Shown piece after piece: positions 7,922 to 16,656 of a stretch of DNA of 64,000 nucleotides. The position numbers and the translations under genes are program-made. Source of the DNA: Alphaproteobacteria bacterium (GTDB lineage: Bacteria > Pseudomonadota > Alphaproteobacteria > Ferrovibrionales > Ferrovibrionaceae); NCBI GenBank assembly GCA_018336035.1, contig JAGXRD010000098.1, positions 101,428 to 165,427 on the forward strand, given 5' to 3'. Each line of letters begins with the position of its first letter. Position 1 is the first letter of the stretch. The notes beneath the pieces are model-generated. The model did no database searches. It was not told the DNA's origin and saw nothing but the letters and a program-made list of their open reading frames with translations.

Positions 7922-9408
7922 GAGAGCCTCGCCGGTAAAAGATAGGTGTCGGGAGAGGTTTGCTGGTAGCCGGCGGCACGGAAGAGGCGTTGCGAGGCGA
8001 GATTGTCGACATGGACTTCGGCGCGATAATCACGGCCGGGCAGGAGTTGGCTGGCTAGGCGCAGACCGGTGTGGCCAATGCCACGGCCCTGACATTCAGG
8101 CGCCACCAGGATCGAAACCTCACAGGGATCCTGGGCGGACAATCCATCCAAGCGGATCATACCGCTGGGTCCGGTTGCAGTTTCGATGATCAGAAGCAGG
8201 CGATCCGGGTCGAGCAGGCTCCGCCGCATCCACGCATTATGCTCAGGTCGTGACGGATGCTGCGGATTGCGGAAATGCTGCCGCATGCCCGGTGCGGTTT
8301 GCCACGCATAAAGCCTGTCGGTGTCCTTATCTTCGGCAAGCCGTAGGCAAGGTTGCTCGTTGGAAGATGCAAGCAGCGCGAGAAGTACGCGCCATGTCCC
8401 TCGCCCGTCACATATCGACATGCCAGTTTGAGACATGACATTCAGCGCAGTCATATCTGTGGCGAGCTGCCTGATTTCAGCGGTGAGTTTTTCCGCTAGG
8501 CTGTGACGCGCATCTGATGCGGAGCCGAGATGCCGGGCCGCGCCGGCCGCATGCAAATAGGAAACTATCGCAGCCTGATTGTCGGCTGTCTGGATGATCA
8601 GGCTGGGCAGGCCAAGGCAGCATCGCTCCAGCGCGGTGACGCCGCCAGCGCCAATGCAGACGTCGGCATTCCGCATCAGTTCGGCCATCCGCTTGGTAGC
8701 CTGATGGTATCGCGCTTTCAACGACGACTGCGGCCCGAGTATATTTTCCAGTCGCTCGCGCCGGCAGTCATCCGCTCCCATCACAATATCGACCGTTCCG
8801 CCAATCCTGGCGTCACGCAACGCATTCAGGGCGAGGCCGGTCATGTCATGGGGATCGGAAGCGCCGAAGGTGATGAGGATATGCGCGAGTTTGTCTTTGG
8901 GCCGCTGGGCGGCAGCGCGCATCCTGGCGAATTCGGGTCTCAGCAGCGCGTAATCGGCGCCCAGAAGCATGCGGGATTGTGGCGGGACCAGCGGGGCGTA
9001 ATCGATGTCATCCCGGCCCGGGGTCTGGTCCAGCAACCAATCTGCGTCATGTGGCCTGTCGGCAAGATCGTCGATGGCGAGGATATGGGTTGCCCAGTCG
9101 CGGCAGGCGGATTCAAAGGTGGAATCGAGACGGTAATGATCGGTGATCAGGAGGTCGCAGCCATCCGGGAATACCTTGCGCAACTGTGCTGGCTCGTCGC
9201 TCGCGTCTAGGACTGTGGCGGGCAATGGCAGAGTGTCGCGGGAGAAAATGCTGAAGGTTTCCGCATGTGTAGCGAGCGAGCAGTCCCATCCCGCGTCACC
9301 GAGCCGGTGTGCAAGGGCCATGCAGCGCGAGACGTGCCCGCCGCCGATGCGGGGAGACGCATCGGCGCGGATCACGGCTTTCCGCCTGTGGAAATCAACG
9401 CTTCTCAA
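7918..9408 (-). CDS. pseG: Fused PseG hydrolase / PseH-type N-acetyltransferase
   Basis: 496 aa, two domains. Residues 10-340 are PseG, which removes UDP from UDP-2,4-diacetamido-2,4,6-trideoxy-L-altrose: RADASPRIGGGHVSRC (14-29) contains the catalytic His25 position, and GAGGVTALE lies near 253. Residues about 354-496 form a GNAT acetyltransferase with the acetyl-CoA loop QGRGIG (440-445), matching PseH, which acetylates the 4-amine made by PseC. No separate pseH exists in the window, so the fusion supplies both steps. The start is TTG; a GTG at 9375 would remove most of the first beta strand, so the longer form is preferred. It overlaps the methylase gene by 14 bases. Confidence 0.88.
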   Translation of the reverse strand: MRSVDFHRRKAVIRADASPRIGGGHVSRCMALAHRLGDAGWDCSLATHAETFSIFSRDTLPLPATVLDASDEPAQLRKVFPDGCDLLITDHYRLDSTFESACRDWATHILAIDDLADRPHDADWLLDQTPGRDDIDYAPLVPPQSRMLLGADYALLRPEFARMRAAAQRPKDKLAHILITFGASDPHDMTGLALNALRDARIGGTVDIVMGADDCRRERLENILGPQSSLKARYHQATKRMAELMRNADVCIGAGGVTALERCCLGLPSLIIQTADNQAAIVSYLHAAGAARHLGSASDARHSLAEKLTAEIRQLATDMTALNVMSQTGMSICDGRGTWRVLLALLASSNEQPCLRLAEDKDTDRLYAWQTAPGMRQHFRNPQHPSRPEHNAWMRRSLLDPDRLLLIIETATGPSGMIRLDGLSAQDPCEVSILVAPECQGRGIGHTGLRLASQLLPGRDYRAEVHVDNLASQRLFRAAGYQQTSPDTYLLPARLS

Positions 9409-10033
9409 ACATCCACCATGTCAGATTGTCGAGGCCGGTCGCCCGCTTCCACAGGAAGCCGGTGCCCAGCACGCGCAGGTCGGGGAAATTGTCCATCCAG
9501 AAGCCACCGAAGTCACGCTTGAACAGCCGATCATTATAACCGCGATACGGAATCATTTCCGGCTTATCCGAGAAATACTCGACGCAGGCGATGTATTTAC
9601 TGCTCACGCGATGGATTTCGTGGCAGGACGGCAGGAGATTATCTGGGTGAATGTGAATCAGCACGCCGCAGGTGAAGGCCATTTCCACCGACTTGTCGGC
9701 TAGCGGGATGCCGGCGGCAGTGCCCTCCAGTGCGCATTCCGGCTCGACCACCTTGTCCTGCAGCAGAATATCTCGCGCCTGTGCATTGGGTTCCAGTGCA
9801 AACATCTTTGCGGCCGACATGGTGTGCAGGGCGCGCAGGTTGTTGCCGATATTGGAGCCGACCTCAAGGATGCTCTTCGGCATCGCGCCTGATACCGTTC
9901 GCATGATGTCGGCCCACATAGCCACGCGCGCCCGCAGGTTTTCCGCGTTCGCAGAGTTTCGCCCGATGTATACGTTTCCGAATTCTCCGCGCCAGAACTG
10001 CAGCTGTTCGGTGTCTTTGTTTTTATCAGTCAT
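9395..10033 (-). CDS. Pseudaminic acid biosynthesis-associated methylase
   Basis: 212 aa. Class I SAM-dependent methyltransferase of the small family found in pseudaminic acid loci. Motif I is SILEVGSNIGNN (54-65), followed by FALEPN, and a GVLIHIHPDNL segment that is characteristic of the family. The N-terminus (QLQFWRGEFGNVYIGRN) also matches. The gene sits between pseF and the pseG-pseH fusion. The substrate is not established for the family; methylation of a hydroxyl or acyl group on the Pse residue is likely. Confidence 0.82.
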   Translation of the reverse strand: MTDKNKDTEQLQFWRGEFGNVYIGRNSANAENLRARVAMWADIMRTVSGAMPKSILEVGSNIGNNLRALHTMSAAKMFALEPNAQARDILLQDKVVEPECALEGTAAGIPLADKSVEMAFTCGVLIHIHPDNLLPSCHEIHRVSSKYIACVEYFSDKPEMIPYRGYNDRLFKRDFGGFWMDNFPDLRVLGTGFLWKRATGLDNLTWWMFEKR

Positions 10034-10042
10034 TGGATATCC

Positions 10043-10789
10043 CTACGGTGTCGTAAGATGGGTTGGGCGGCTCGCGTGCCGGTGTTGGCTGTTCAGTTGC
10101 GAAAGATCCGGATGCGCGGCCAGAATGTGGAGGATGTCATTCATCCCGGCCGCTTCAATTATGGGTGCCCGGCGATGTAATTCACGCAGGAAGGCGAGGT
10201 CCTCGGGATAGTCCAATGTCCAGCGATGATCGACGCTGTCACCGGCTGGGCCCTGCAGCGATACGCGGCGCAGGTCCGGTGTGTTGCGCATCCAGGGCGT
10301 CACGTGTTCCCGCTCGCTGGGAAGGCGGGCCTGCTTTTCAGCCTCTGCAAGAATATGGTAGGTGAAAGCTTCGCAGTCGAGTCCATGCGGAAACGCGGCC
10401 GGCATGTTGTTGCAGGCATAATCTGCATTTTCCGCCTGACGCAGTTGTAGCACCGCGTCGCAGATGGCCGGATCGATCAGCGGACAGTCGCTAGTTACTC
10501 GCAGAATCGTATCGGCTTGCAACATGCGCGCCGCGCCGGCATAGCGTGCGAGCACGTCGTTTTCGCTGCCGCGAAAGACTACGGCGCCCAAGCGACGGGC
10601 TTCGGCTTCGATCGGATCGCAGGCGGGACTATCGGGTATGGCGCAGCACACGGCATCGGCGGCCTTTATCGCCTGACAGCGGGCAATGACCCAGTGCAGA
10701 ATGGTGCGGCCGCCAAGGTCGAGCAGAATCTTTCCCGGCAACCGCGTAGATGCCATGCGCGCCTGAATGATGACTGCCGTATCTGCCAT
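10043..10789 (-). CDS. pseF: CMP-pseudaminic acid synthetase (SpsF/PseF-type cytidylyltransferase)
   Basis: 248 aa. Activates the nonulosonic acid by transfer of CMP from CTP. The nucleotide-binding start VIIQARMASTRLPGK (6-20) and the DCPLIDP metal/sugar motif (101-107) are those of SpsF-type cytidylyltransferases, which replace canonical NeuA-like PseF in many loci; LDYPEDL near 195 is also typical. It is separated by one base from hisF2 and nine from the methylase. The window's other cytidylyltransferase is the NeuA-like legF, so a division of labour by module position is inferred. Confidence 0.8.
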   Translation of the reverse strand: MADTAVIIQARMASTRLPGKILLDLGGRTILHWVIARCQAIKAADAVCCAIPDSPACDPIEAEARRLGAVVFRGSENDVLARYAGAARMLQADTILRVTSDCPLIDPAICDAVLQLRQAENADYACNNMPAAFPHGLDCEAFTYHILAEAEKQARLPSEREHVTPWMRNTPDLRRVSLQGPAGDSVDHRWTLDYPEDLAFLRELHRRAPIIEAAGMNDILHILAAHPDLSQLNSQHRHASRPTHLTTP

Positions 10790-10790
10790 A

Positions 10791-11549
10791 TCAGCGTCTG
10801 GTCGGAAAGCCGTGCTGCGCCAAGTACTGCTTGGCCGCTTTTGGCGTCTGTTCGGTGAAGTGGAACATGGCGGCCGCGGCTACGGCAGAAGCCTGACCAT
10901 CGCGAAGCGCATCTGCCATGTGGCTGTAACTGCCGGCACCGCCCGAAGCGATAACAGGAATTCGCACGGCGTTGCTGACAGAGCGGATCAACTCGACGTC
11001 ATAGCCCGTCATGGTGCCGTCGCGCTCGATCGAGGTCAGCAGAATTTCGCCAGCGCCGAGCTGCTCCAGTTCCTGCGCCCATTTCACAGGATCCCGGCCA
11101 GTCGCCTGCTCGCCGCAATGGCTGTAGACCTCGGCGGTACCATCGCTCCGCCGCTTCACATCGATTGAAGCCACAATGCATTGCGCACCGAAATGGTGGG
11201 CGCCGTCGCGGATGAGCTCTGGCGTCTCGATAGCTGCGGTGTTCATGGAGACCTTATCGGCTCCCACGGCCAGCATGCGGCGGATATCCTCTAGTTTACG
11301 TACTCCGCCACCCACGGTCATGGGCATAAAGCAGCTGTCAGCCAGGTCATCGATATCAGAAAATGCCGGCGAATGTCCGTTGGGCGTCGCCGCGATGTCA
11401 AGAAAGATCAGCTCATCGACGTCGCGCATGCTGTAGACCTTGATTGCTTGCAGCGCAGCGCCGACGCGTCGCTGTGAATCAAACGCCGTCCCCTTCACAA
11501 GGCTGACATCCTTGTATAGCAGCGTTGGCATGACCCTGATCTTCAGCAT
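10791..11549 (-). CDS. HisF2-type cyclase-like subunit for acetamidino modification
   Basis: 252 aa, a HisF-family TIM barrel. In histidine synthesis HisF needs Asp11 and Asp130. Aligned without gaps from the start, this protein has Leu11 but keeps Asp130 (SIDVKRR), so it is not expected to make imidazole glycerol phosphate. Loss of Asp11 marks the HisF2 group that only channels ammonia. It partners HisH2 and the PseA-like amidotransferase encoded just upstream, as in the wbpG-hisH2-hisF2 set of Pseudomonas O-antigen. The predicted role is conversion of a sugar N-acetyl into an acetamidino group. Confidence 0.87.
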   Translation of the reverse strand: MLKIRVMPTLLYKDVSLVKGTAFDSQRRVGAALQAIKVYSMRDVDELIFLDIAATPNGHSPAFSDIDDLADSCFMPMTVGGGVRKLEDIRRMLAVGADKVSMNTAAIETPELIRDGAHHFGAQCIVASIDVKRRSDGTAEVYSHCGEQATGRDPVKWAQELEQLGAGEILLTSIERDGTMTGYDVELIRSVSNAVRIPVIASGGAGSYSHMADALRDGQASAVAAAAMFHFTEQTPKAAKQYLAQHGFPTRR

Positions 11550-11555
11550 ATTCGC

Positions 11556-12164
11556 CTACATCGCCAGGAAGTTGCGCAGCAATTGAAAACCCCATGGCAG
11601 GCTTTTCTCAGGATGAAACTGCACGCCGCGGACATTGTTTCGGCTGACGATGCAGGTGGTAGTACCGCAATACGGCGTTGTCGCAACGGCATCCGCCACA
11701 TTTGCGCAGGCAAAGCGATAGCTGTGAACAAAATAGAAGTCGACACCTGAAGGGATGTTGGACATCAGGGCGTCATGTCCATCGTGAACAACTTCATTCC
11801 AACCGACATGCGGGACGCGTTCCATTTGCTGCGGCACCAGCCGCTCGATGTTGCCAGGAATTAGGCCAAGCCCCGACGTTTGCTCGATCTCACAACTGCT
11901 ATCGGCCAGCAGTTGCATGCCCAGGCAGATTCCCAGGATGGGGCGTGTCTTCGCAGCCTCGTGGATCGCATCGATCAGGCCAAGGTCGCGCAAATTCTGC
12001 ATGGCTTTGGGGAAGGCCCCGACACCGGGCAGAATGATTTTTGTCGCCGTGGTAATGGTCGCGGCATCTGTGGTGAGCAGCGGAGCGCCGCCGCACTGCT
12101 CGATGGCGCGTGACAGAGAATCAAGATTCCCCATGCCGTAGTCTATGATGGTGACCGTCGTCAT
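11556..12164 (-). CDS. HisH2-type glutamine amidotransferase subunit
   Basis: 202 aa, class I glutaminase. The triad is complete: nucleophile Cys80 in GICLGMQLL and His184/Glu186 in VQFHPEKS. The oxyanion region PGVGAF (46-51) and PHVGWN (118-123) are also present. It releases ammonia from glutamine for the adjacent HisF2/PseA enzymes. The ATG overlaps the pseA stop by 4 bases and hisF2 follows 6 bases downstream. No other histidine biosynthesis gene is nearby, which supports a dedicated glycan role. Confidence 0.88.
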   Translation of the reverse strand: MTTVTIIDYGMGNLDSLSRAIEQCGGAPLLTTDAATITTATKIILPGVGAFPKAMQNLRDLGLIDAIHEAAKTRPILGICLGMQLLADSSCEIEQTSGLGLIPGNIERLVPQQMERVPHVGWNEVVHDGHDALMSNIPSGVDFYFVHSYRFACANVADAVATTPYCGTTTCIVSRNNVRGVQFHPEKSLPWGFQLLRNFLAM

Positions 12165-13309
12165 TCGTTGTCGTAGTGCTGCTTGATCAGGTTGCCGTTC
12201 TTGTCTTTGACCAGTTTACCGGCGTTGTCGCAGACAAACAGCTTCTTGTTGGTGAAGCGGTCGCAGACCTTGATGAACTCGTCCACCGTCATGTCGATCT
12301 CGGCGAGGATGTCCTCGATCTTCCGATCCAGATAAGTCCAGGGAAATTTTCCATCGTGCAGTTTGATCATCCGCAGGCCATCTTCACGGGAGAGGCGGCC
12401 TCGGCGAATGTGGTTGCAGGCTAAATCGGTCGCGCGGCCGAAGCCGTATTTGAGGAATTTGAAGTAATCGTGAATGCCGGTCTGGTAGTTATCCAGATTC
12501 TCGTAATTCACCAAAGAGCCTTCCACTGTGCTGTGGAAGGTGCGGAAACCATGCGCTTGTGCATAAAGCGCATTCTGGTACCCATCCCAAGGGAAGTAGT
12601 GGCCAAGGAAAATGCCGGTAACCCCGACACGCTGCAGGTCTTCATTCGTCGGGTAGGTATACTGGATGAGATCCCGCTCGCTGATGCCATGCTGACCGAT
12701 CAGGTCACTAACTCGGAAACCGAGCAACCCGCCGAATTCCTCCAACCAACGGCGGTCCAGAACGTGATTGTCCGCCGCGGCTGCCGGACCGCCATATTCA
12801 TTCTGGGAATTCTCGCCCCAAACGATCAGGGGAATATTCATCTGCGTCGCGATACGGACCGGAATGGTGAAGATCGTCACGTGCTCCGGCCAGGAGATGT
12901 CGCCGATCTCGGTCAGTGCCATGCGATTGATCCGCCGCCGCAGATTCGGATTGGTCTTGACCTCGATATGGTCGACACCCAGCCGGCCGATGTTGTCCAG
13001 GTTGTAACGCCCGATATCTGAAAGCGAGTCCGTGGTCGAGGTTACGCAAAGAGGATTGAGTCCCGCTTCTAGAAGACGCAGCACCTGGTAGGTGCTGTCC
13101 TTGCCGCCGGATACGCCGACGATGCAGTCGTAGTTCGATCCGCTGCTGCGATAGCGGTTGATGACCTGATGGAATTCCTGCTGTCTCTGTTCCCAATCGA
13201 TTTCCTTGCGCCGTTTGAAACTGACGCAGGCGCTGCAGACACCTTCGGCATTAAGGCCAAGATCGGGTTTGGTTTCCGGATAAAGGCAGGACTTGCAGTA
13301 TCTCAGCAT
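12161..13309 (-). CDS. pseA: N-acetyl sugar amidotransferase (PseA/WbpG family)
   Basis: 382 aa. Turns a sugar N-acetyl group into an acetamidino group using ATP and ammonia. The PP-loop VGVSGGKDST (64-73) binds ATP, and two CxxC pairs (Cys5/Cys8, Cys25/Cys28) form the N-terminal zinc ribbon typical of the family. WGENSQNEYGGP near 164-175 is another family block. Placement between pseC and hisH2 inside the Pse module points to Pse5Ac7Am as product, as PseA does in Campylobacter; action on legionaminic acid is the main alternative. Confidence 0.88.
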   Translation of the reverse strand: MLRYCKSCLYPETKPDLGLNAEGVCSACVSFKRRKEIDWEQRQQEFHQVINRYRSSGSNYDCIVGVSGGKDSTYQVLRLLEAGLNPLCVTSTTDSLSDIGRYNLDNIGRLGVDHIEVKTNPNLRRRINRMALTEIGDISWPEHVTIFTIPVRIATQMNIPLIVWGENSQNEYGGPAAAADNHVLDRRWLEEFGGLLGFRVSDLIGQHGISERDLIQYTYPTNEDLQRVGVTGIFLGHYFPWDGYQNALYAQAHGFRTFHSTVEGSLVNYENLDNYQTGIHDYFKFLKYGFGRATDLACNHIRRGRLSREDGLRMIKLHDGKFPWTYLDRKIEDILAEIDMTVDEFIKVCDRFTNKKLFVCDNAGKLVKDKNGNLIKQHYDNE

Positions 13310-13323
13310 TGCTATGATTCCGA

Positions 13324-14541
13324 TCAGGCAGTTGGAAGTATGTCGGAGAGCGTATTGACGACATGATCGACGTCGGTGTCGCTCATTCCGACAAAAAGCG
13401 GTAGGCTCAGAGTGCGGTCGTAATAGGCAACGCTGCCGGGCAAGGATTGATCGCCGTAGCGGCGCCGGTAGTAAGGCTGACGATGTACCGGGATATAATG
13501 GACTTGGCTGCCAATCCCGCGCGCAAGCAGGCGCCGTATGACTTCACCGCGCTGCAGGCCGAGTTCGGCGAAGTCGATTCGAACGCAGAACAAGTGCCAA
13601 GCTGAATTGCAGTTCGGCATCTGGGGTACGGGCAGCACGCGGTTCGAAAGGGGCGGCAGCAGCTTCCTGTACCGATCGACGAGCGTCTGGCGCCGGGCGA
13701 CGAAGCGATCAAGCTTCCTGATCTGGCTGATGCCGAGAGCGCAGAGAATGTCGCTGACCCGGTAATTGTAGCCAAATTCCGGCATTTCGTAATACCAAGG
13801 GTTGGGCTTGCCGTCGGGAGAGAAGCCGTCCTCATTATATTCGAATGCATCCGGCCGGCGAATGAGGCCATGGTTGCGGTGCCGGTTCGCTGCCTCGATA
13901 TAGGCGGGATTGGCGCTGGTGATGGCGCCGCCTTCGCCCATCGCAATTGCCTTTACGGGGTGGAAGGAGAAGCAGGCAATGTCGCTCCAACGGCAGGAGC
14001 CGACCATGACTTCGCCGTCGGTCGTGCTGTTCGACGTGCCGAGAGCATGGCAGGCATCTTCGACAAGTGCGAGTCCGTGTCTGGACGCAACCTCGTGGAT
14101 TTCTTCCATCGCGCAGGTCTGCCCCGTGAGATGCACGGGAATGGCTGCCCGAAGGCGGTGGTCGGGGAATTGCTGCTTGGCGCGGCGGATGGCGTCTTCG
14201 AGTTGGACGGCACCGAGCAGGCCTGTTTCGGCATCAACATCGGCGAACACGACTTCCGCGCCGGTGGCACGCACCATATTGGCGGTGGCTACAAAGGTGA
14301 TACTGGGAACGATGACGGTATCGCCGGTTACAACATCCAGCGCCATCATGGCCAGATGAAGCGCCGCGGTTCCGGAGGAGCAGGCGCTGGCCCGGGCGGC
14401 GTTCACCTTGCGCGCCAATGCGGTTTCGAACTCTGCCACGATAGGGCCAGTCGTCAGGAAGTCACCTTTTAGTGCGCCGACGACCGCCGCGATATCATCG
14501 TCTTCGATAAGCTGCCGGCCGTAGGGCAGTGTGACGGTCAT
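13324..14541 (-). CDS. pseC: UDP-4-amino-4,6-dideoxy-N-acetyl-L-altrosamine transaminase
   Basis: 405 aa. PLP-dependent aminotransferase that puts the 4-amine on the 4-keto product of PseB. The Schiff-base lysine is Lys197 in FSFHPVKAIAMGEGG. EDACHALG (161-168) supplies the cofactor-ring Asp, and CSSGTAAL (54-61) the phosphate-binding loop. The HPVK context and the GYNYR block distinguish DegT/PseC enzymes. It overlaps pseB by 4 bases (ATGA). The C-terminal HYIPVHRQPYYR block matches sugar aminotransferases of this group. Confidence 0.9.
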   Translation of the reverse strand: MTVTLPYGRQLIEDDDIAAVVGALKGDFLTTGPIVAEFETALARKVNAARASACSSGTAALHLAMMALDVVTGDTVIVPSITFVATANMVRATGAEVVFADVDAETGLLGAVQLEDAIRRAKQQFPDHRLRAAIPVHLTGQTCAMEEIHEVASRHGLALVEDACHALGTSNSTTDGEVMVGSCRWSDIACFSFHPVKAIAMGEGGAITSANPAYIEAANRHRNHGLIRRPDAFEYNEDGFSPDGKPNPWYYEMPEFGYNYRVSDILCALGISQIRKLDRFVARRQTLVDRYRKLLPPLSNRVLPVPQMPNCNSAWHLFCVRIDFAELGLQRGEVIRRLLARGIGSQVHYIPVHRQPYYRRRYGDQSLPGSVAYYDRTLSLPLFVGMSDTDVDHVVNTLSDILPTA

Positions 14542-15584
14542 GGCTTGGCCTTTCCACCCTCAAGGATGCCAGCTAGGTCATCGTTGCTCAGCCATTCGGT
14601 ATTATTGTCGCTGGCATAGGAAAAGTCGGCTTCCACCAGCTTGGCACCGGGCGCGCGGTCTCTCGTGGTTTCCCAGAATGGCAAGGCGGGCTCGATGATG
14701 TAGCGATCGCCGAGCTCGACGGTGCTCCGTGCGTCGTCGGCCGTAATCATGATCTCATGCAGTTTTTCGCCGGGTCGAATGCCGACGACCACGTGAGGCA
14801 TTTTCGGTGCAATTGTCTTTGCCAGTTCGACGATCTTCATACTTGGAATTTTAGGGACGTAGATTTCTCCGCCCTTCATCATTTCCAGGCTGGATAGAAC
14901 GAAGGCCACGCCCTGTTCGAGCGTGATCCAAAAACGGGTCATCCGTGAATCGGTGATCGGCAATTCGATCGCGCCGCGTGCAATCAGTCCGCGAAAATAA
15001 GGAACCACGCTGCCGCGAGATCCGACGACATTCCCGTAACGCACAACGGAGAAGCGTGGGCCATTGGCTCCACTCAGATTGTTGGCGGCGATGAAAATCT
15101 TGTCCGAGGCGAGTTTGCTCGCACCATACAGGTTGATGGGATTTGCAGCTTTGTCCGTCGACAGGGCCAGGACCTTTTTTACCGTCGGTGTCTTGATGGT
15201 AGCCATCACGACATTTTCTGCTCCATGAACGTTGGTGCGTATGCACTCGAACGGATTGTATTCGGCGGTTGGCACCTGCTTCATCGCTGCGGCATGCACG
15301 ACATATTTGACGCCGCGCATTGCCATCTCAAGCCGCTCAGCATCGCGGACATCACCAATGAAGAAGCGCAGGCAATCAAATTTCGGATGGTTTCGAAAAC
15401 GCTCCGACATCTCGAACTGCTTGGTTTCATCCCGGGAAAAGACGATCAGGCGATTCGGGCTGTAATGATCCAGTACATGCGCAACGAAGGCCTGTCCGAA
15501 CGAACCAGTGCCACCGGTAATCAGGATGTCAGCTCCCGACAGATTGATGTCTCTGGGCTGGAAGGAACGAAGCTGAGAAGCCAT
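14538..15584 (-). CDS. pseB: UDP-N-acetylglucosamine 4,6-dehydratase (inverting)
   Basis: 348 aa from the chosen start. First pseudaminic acid enzyme: dehydrates UDP-GlcNAc at C4/C6 and inverts C5. NAD site TGGTGSFG (23-30). The inverting-dehydratase signature STDKAANPINLYGASK places Asp144/Lys145 and Tyr153/Lys157, the residues that mark FlaA1/PseB against retaining dehydratases. ATG at 15584 is used because the longer frame would overlap ptmE by 77 bases. The N-terminus carries about 15 extra residues compared with minimal PseB. Confidence 0.9.
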   Translation of the reverse strand: MASQLRSFQPRDINLSGADILITGGTGSFGQAFVAHVLDHYSPNRLIVFSRDETKQFEMSERFRNHPKFDCLRFFIGDVRDAERLEMAMRGVKYVVHAAAMKQVPTAEYNPFECIRTNVHGAENVVMATIKTPTVKKVLALSTDKAANPINLYGASKLASDKIFIAANNLSGANGPRFSVVRYGNVVGSRGSVVPYFRGLIARGAIELPITDSRMTRFWITLEQGVAFVLSSLEMMKGGEIYVPKIPSMKIVELAKTIAPKMPHVVVGIRPGEKLHEIMITADDARSTVELGDRYIIEPALPFWETTRDRAPGAKLVEADFSYASDNNTEWLSNDDLAGILEGGKAKP

Positions 15585-15603
15585 AATGCGGTCCAGTTCT
15601 TGT

Positions 15604-16656
15604 TTAGCTGAAATGCCCGGTGAATTCAGCGTTGGCGCGGATGTAGTCCTCGCTTCGGCCGATATCGAGCCAGTATTCACTTATGGGGAAAACCACAACG
15701 TTGCTGTCCTTGGTGCGCGCGCGATGGAACAGATCCGGCATGTCGATCTGTTCGCCGGGCTGTACCAGCCGGGCGACGTCCGGCGTCACAACATAAAGGC
15801 CGGCATTGACGAAGAAGCGCTGCATCGGCTTCTCCTCAATGGCCGTGAATTGCCCATTCTCCGTCTTGACCACCCCATAGGGAATCTGCAGTTCGAAATC
15901 CCGCACACACATGAGCGCAGAAGCCTTCTGAGCTTCAAAGAAGGTGACGATCCGCTGCAGATTTATGTTGGTCAGAATGTCGCCATTCATCACGATGAGG
16001 GGCTTTTCCAACGGATGCGGCAGCAGGGAGAGGGCGCCGGCAGTTCCGAGCGGCTCTTCTTCTTGCAAATATTCAATCTGCGCGCCGAACCGGCTGCCAT
16101 CGCCGAAATGGTCCCGGATCATGCCAGCCTTGTAGCAAACGGACATGAAGAACCTGGAAAAACCCTGCTCAACGAAGCGTCGGACAGTAGTTTCCAATAT
16201 AGGGCGGCCGCCCACTTCCAGCAGAGGTTTCGGCCTGGTTTCCGTGAGCGGCCGCAGTCGCTTGCCCAGCCCTCCTGCCATGAGCAGAACCGGGTTTTGA
16301 TGCGTCTCCGGCTGGATCAGCTCGTCTATGGTTTCCAGCTCAACCACCCGCCCGGAAGAATCAATGATGGGTAGCTGGTGGAACTGATGGCGCCGCATCA
16401 AGGCGAGGCGTGCATCACGCGTCGTGCTGGCCGTGGCTGTGGCCGGTTGGGGGTTCAATACATGGCTTACCTCGGCGGTGAGCGGGACGCCGCGAAGTAT
16501 TCCGCGCCGGACGTCACCATCGGTAATTGTTCCCAGCAGTCGTTGTTCGTCATCAACTACCAATGCGATCTGCAGGCTGGTCGCATTGATGGTCTGAATC
16601 GCCTCCAGCACCGACATGGCCGGATGGATCAGGGCTTTTTTCCATTTGTCATTCAT
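15604..16656 (-). CDS. ptmE: PtmE-like nucleotidyltransferase with CBS domains (GDP-glucosamine route)
   Basis: 350 aa. Two N-terminal CBS motifs (about 1-118) precede a sugar-1-phosphate nucleotidyltransferase that starts LLMAGGLGKRLRPL (124-137) and has MNGDIL as its metal strand. This architecture is that of Campylobacter PtmE, a glucosamine-1-phosphate guanylyltransferase that opens the GDP-linked legionaminic acid pathway. The gene lies directly after legF, overlapping it by 8 bases when ATG 16656 is used; a GTG 12 bases further upstream is the alternative. The CBS pair could sense nucleotides. The GDP preference is inferred from family and context. Confidence 0.82.
   Translation of the reverse strand: MNDKWKKALIHPAMSVLEAIQTINATSLQIALVVDDEQRLLGTITDGDVRRGILRGVPLTAEVSHVLNPQPATATASTTRDARLALMRRHQFHQLPIIDSSGRVVELETIDELIQPETHQNPVLLMAGGLGKRLRPLTETRPKPLLEVGGRPILETTVRRFVEQGFSRFFMSVCYKAGMIRDHFGDGSRFGAQIEYLQEEEPLGTAGALSLLPHPLEKPLIVMNGDILTNINLQRIVTFFEAQKASALMCVRDFELQIPYGVVKTENGQFTAIEEKPMQRFFVNAGLYVVTPDVARLVQPGEQIDMPDLFHRARTKDSNVVVFPISEYWLDIGRSEDYIRANAEFTGHFS

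Noticed and set aside
10791..12164. hisH and hisF as histidine biosynthesis genes
   Set aside because: No other his gene is adjacent, catalytic Asp11 of HisF is absent, and they are coupled to a sugar amidotransferase.
14538..15680. Longer start for pseB at 15680
   Set aside because: It would overlap the ptmE gene by 77 bases and add a Ser/Thr-rich leader not seen in the family.
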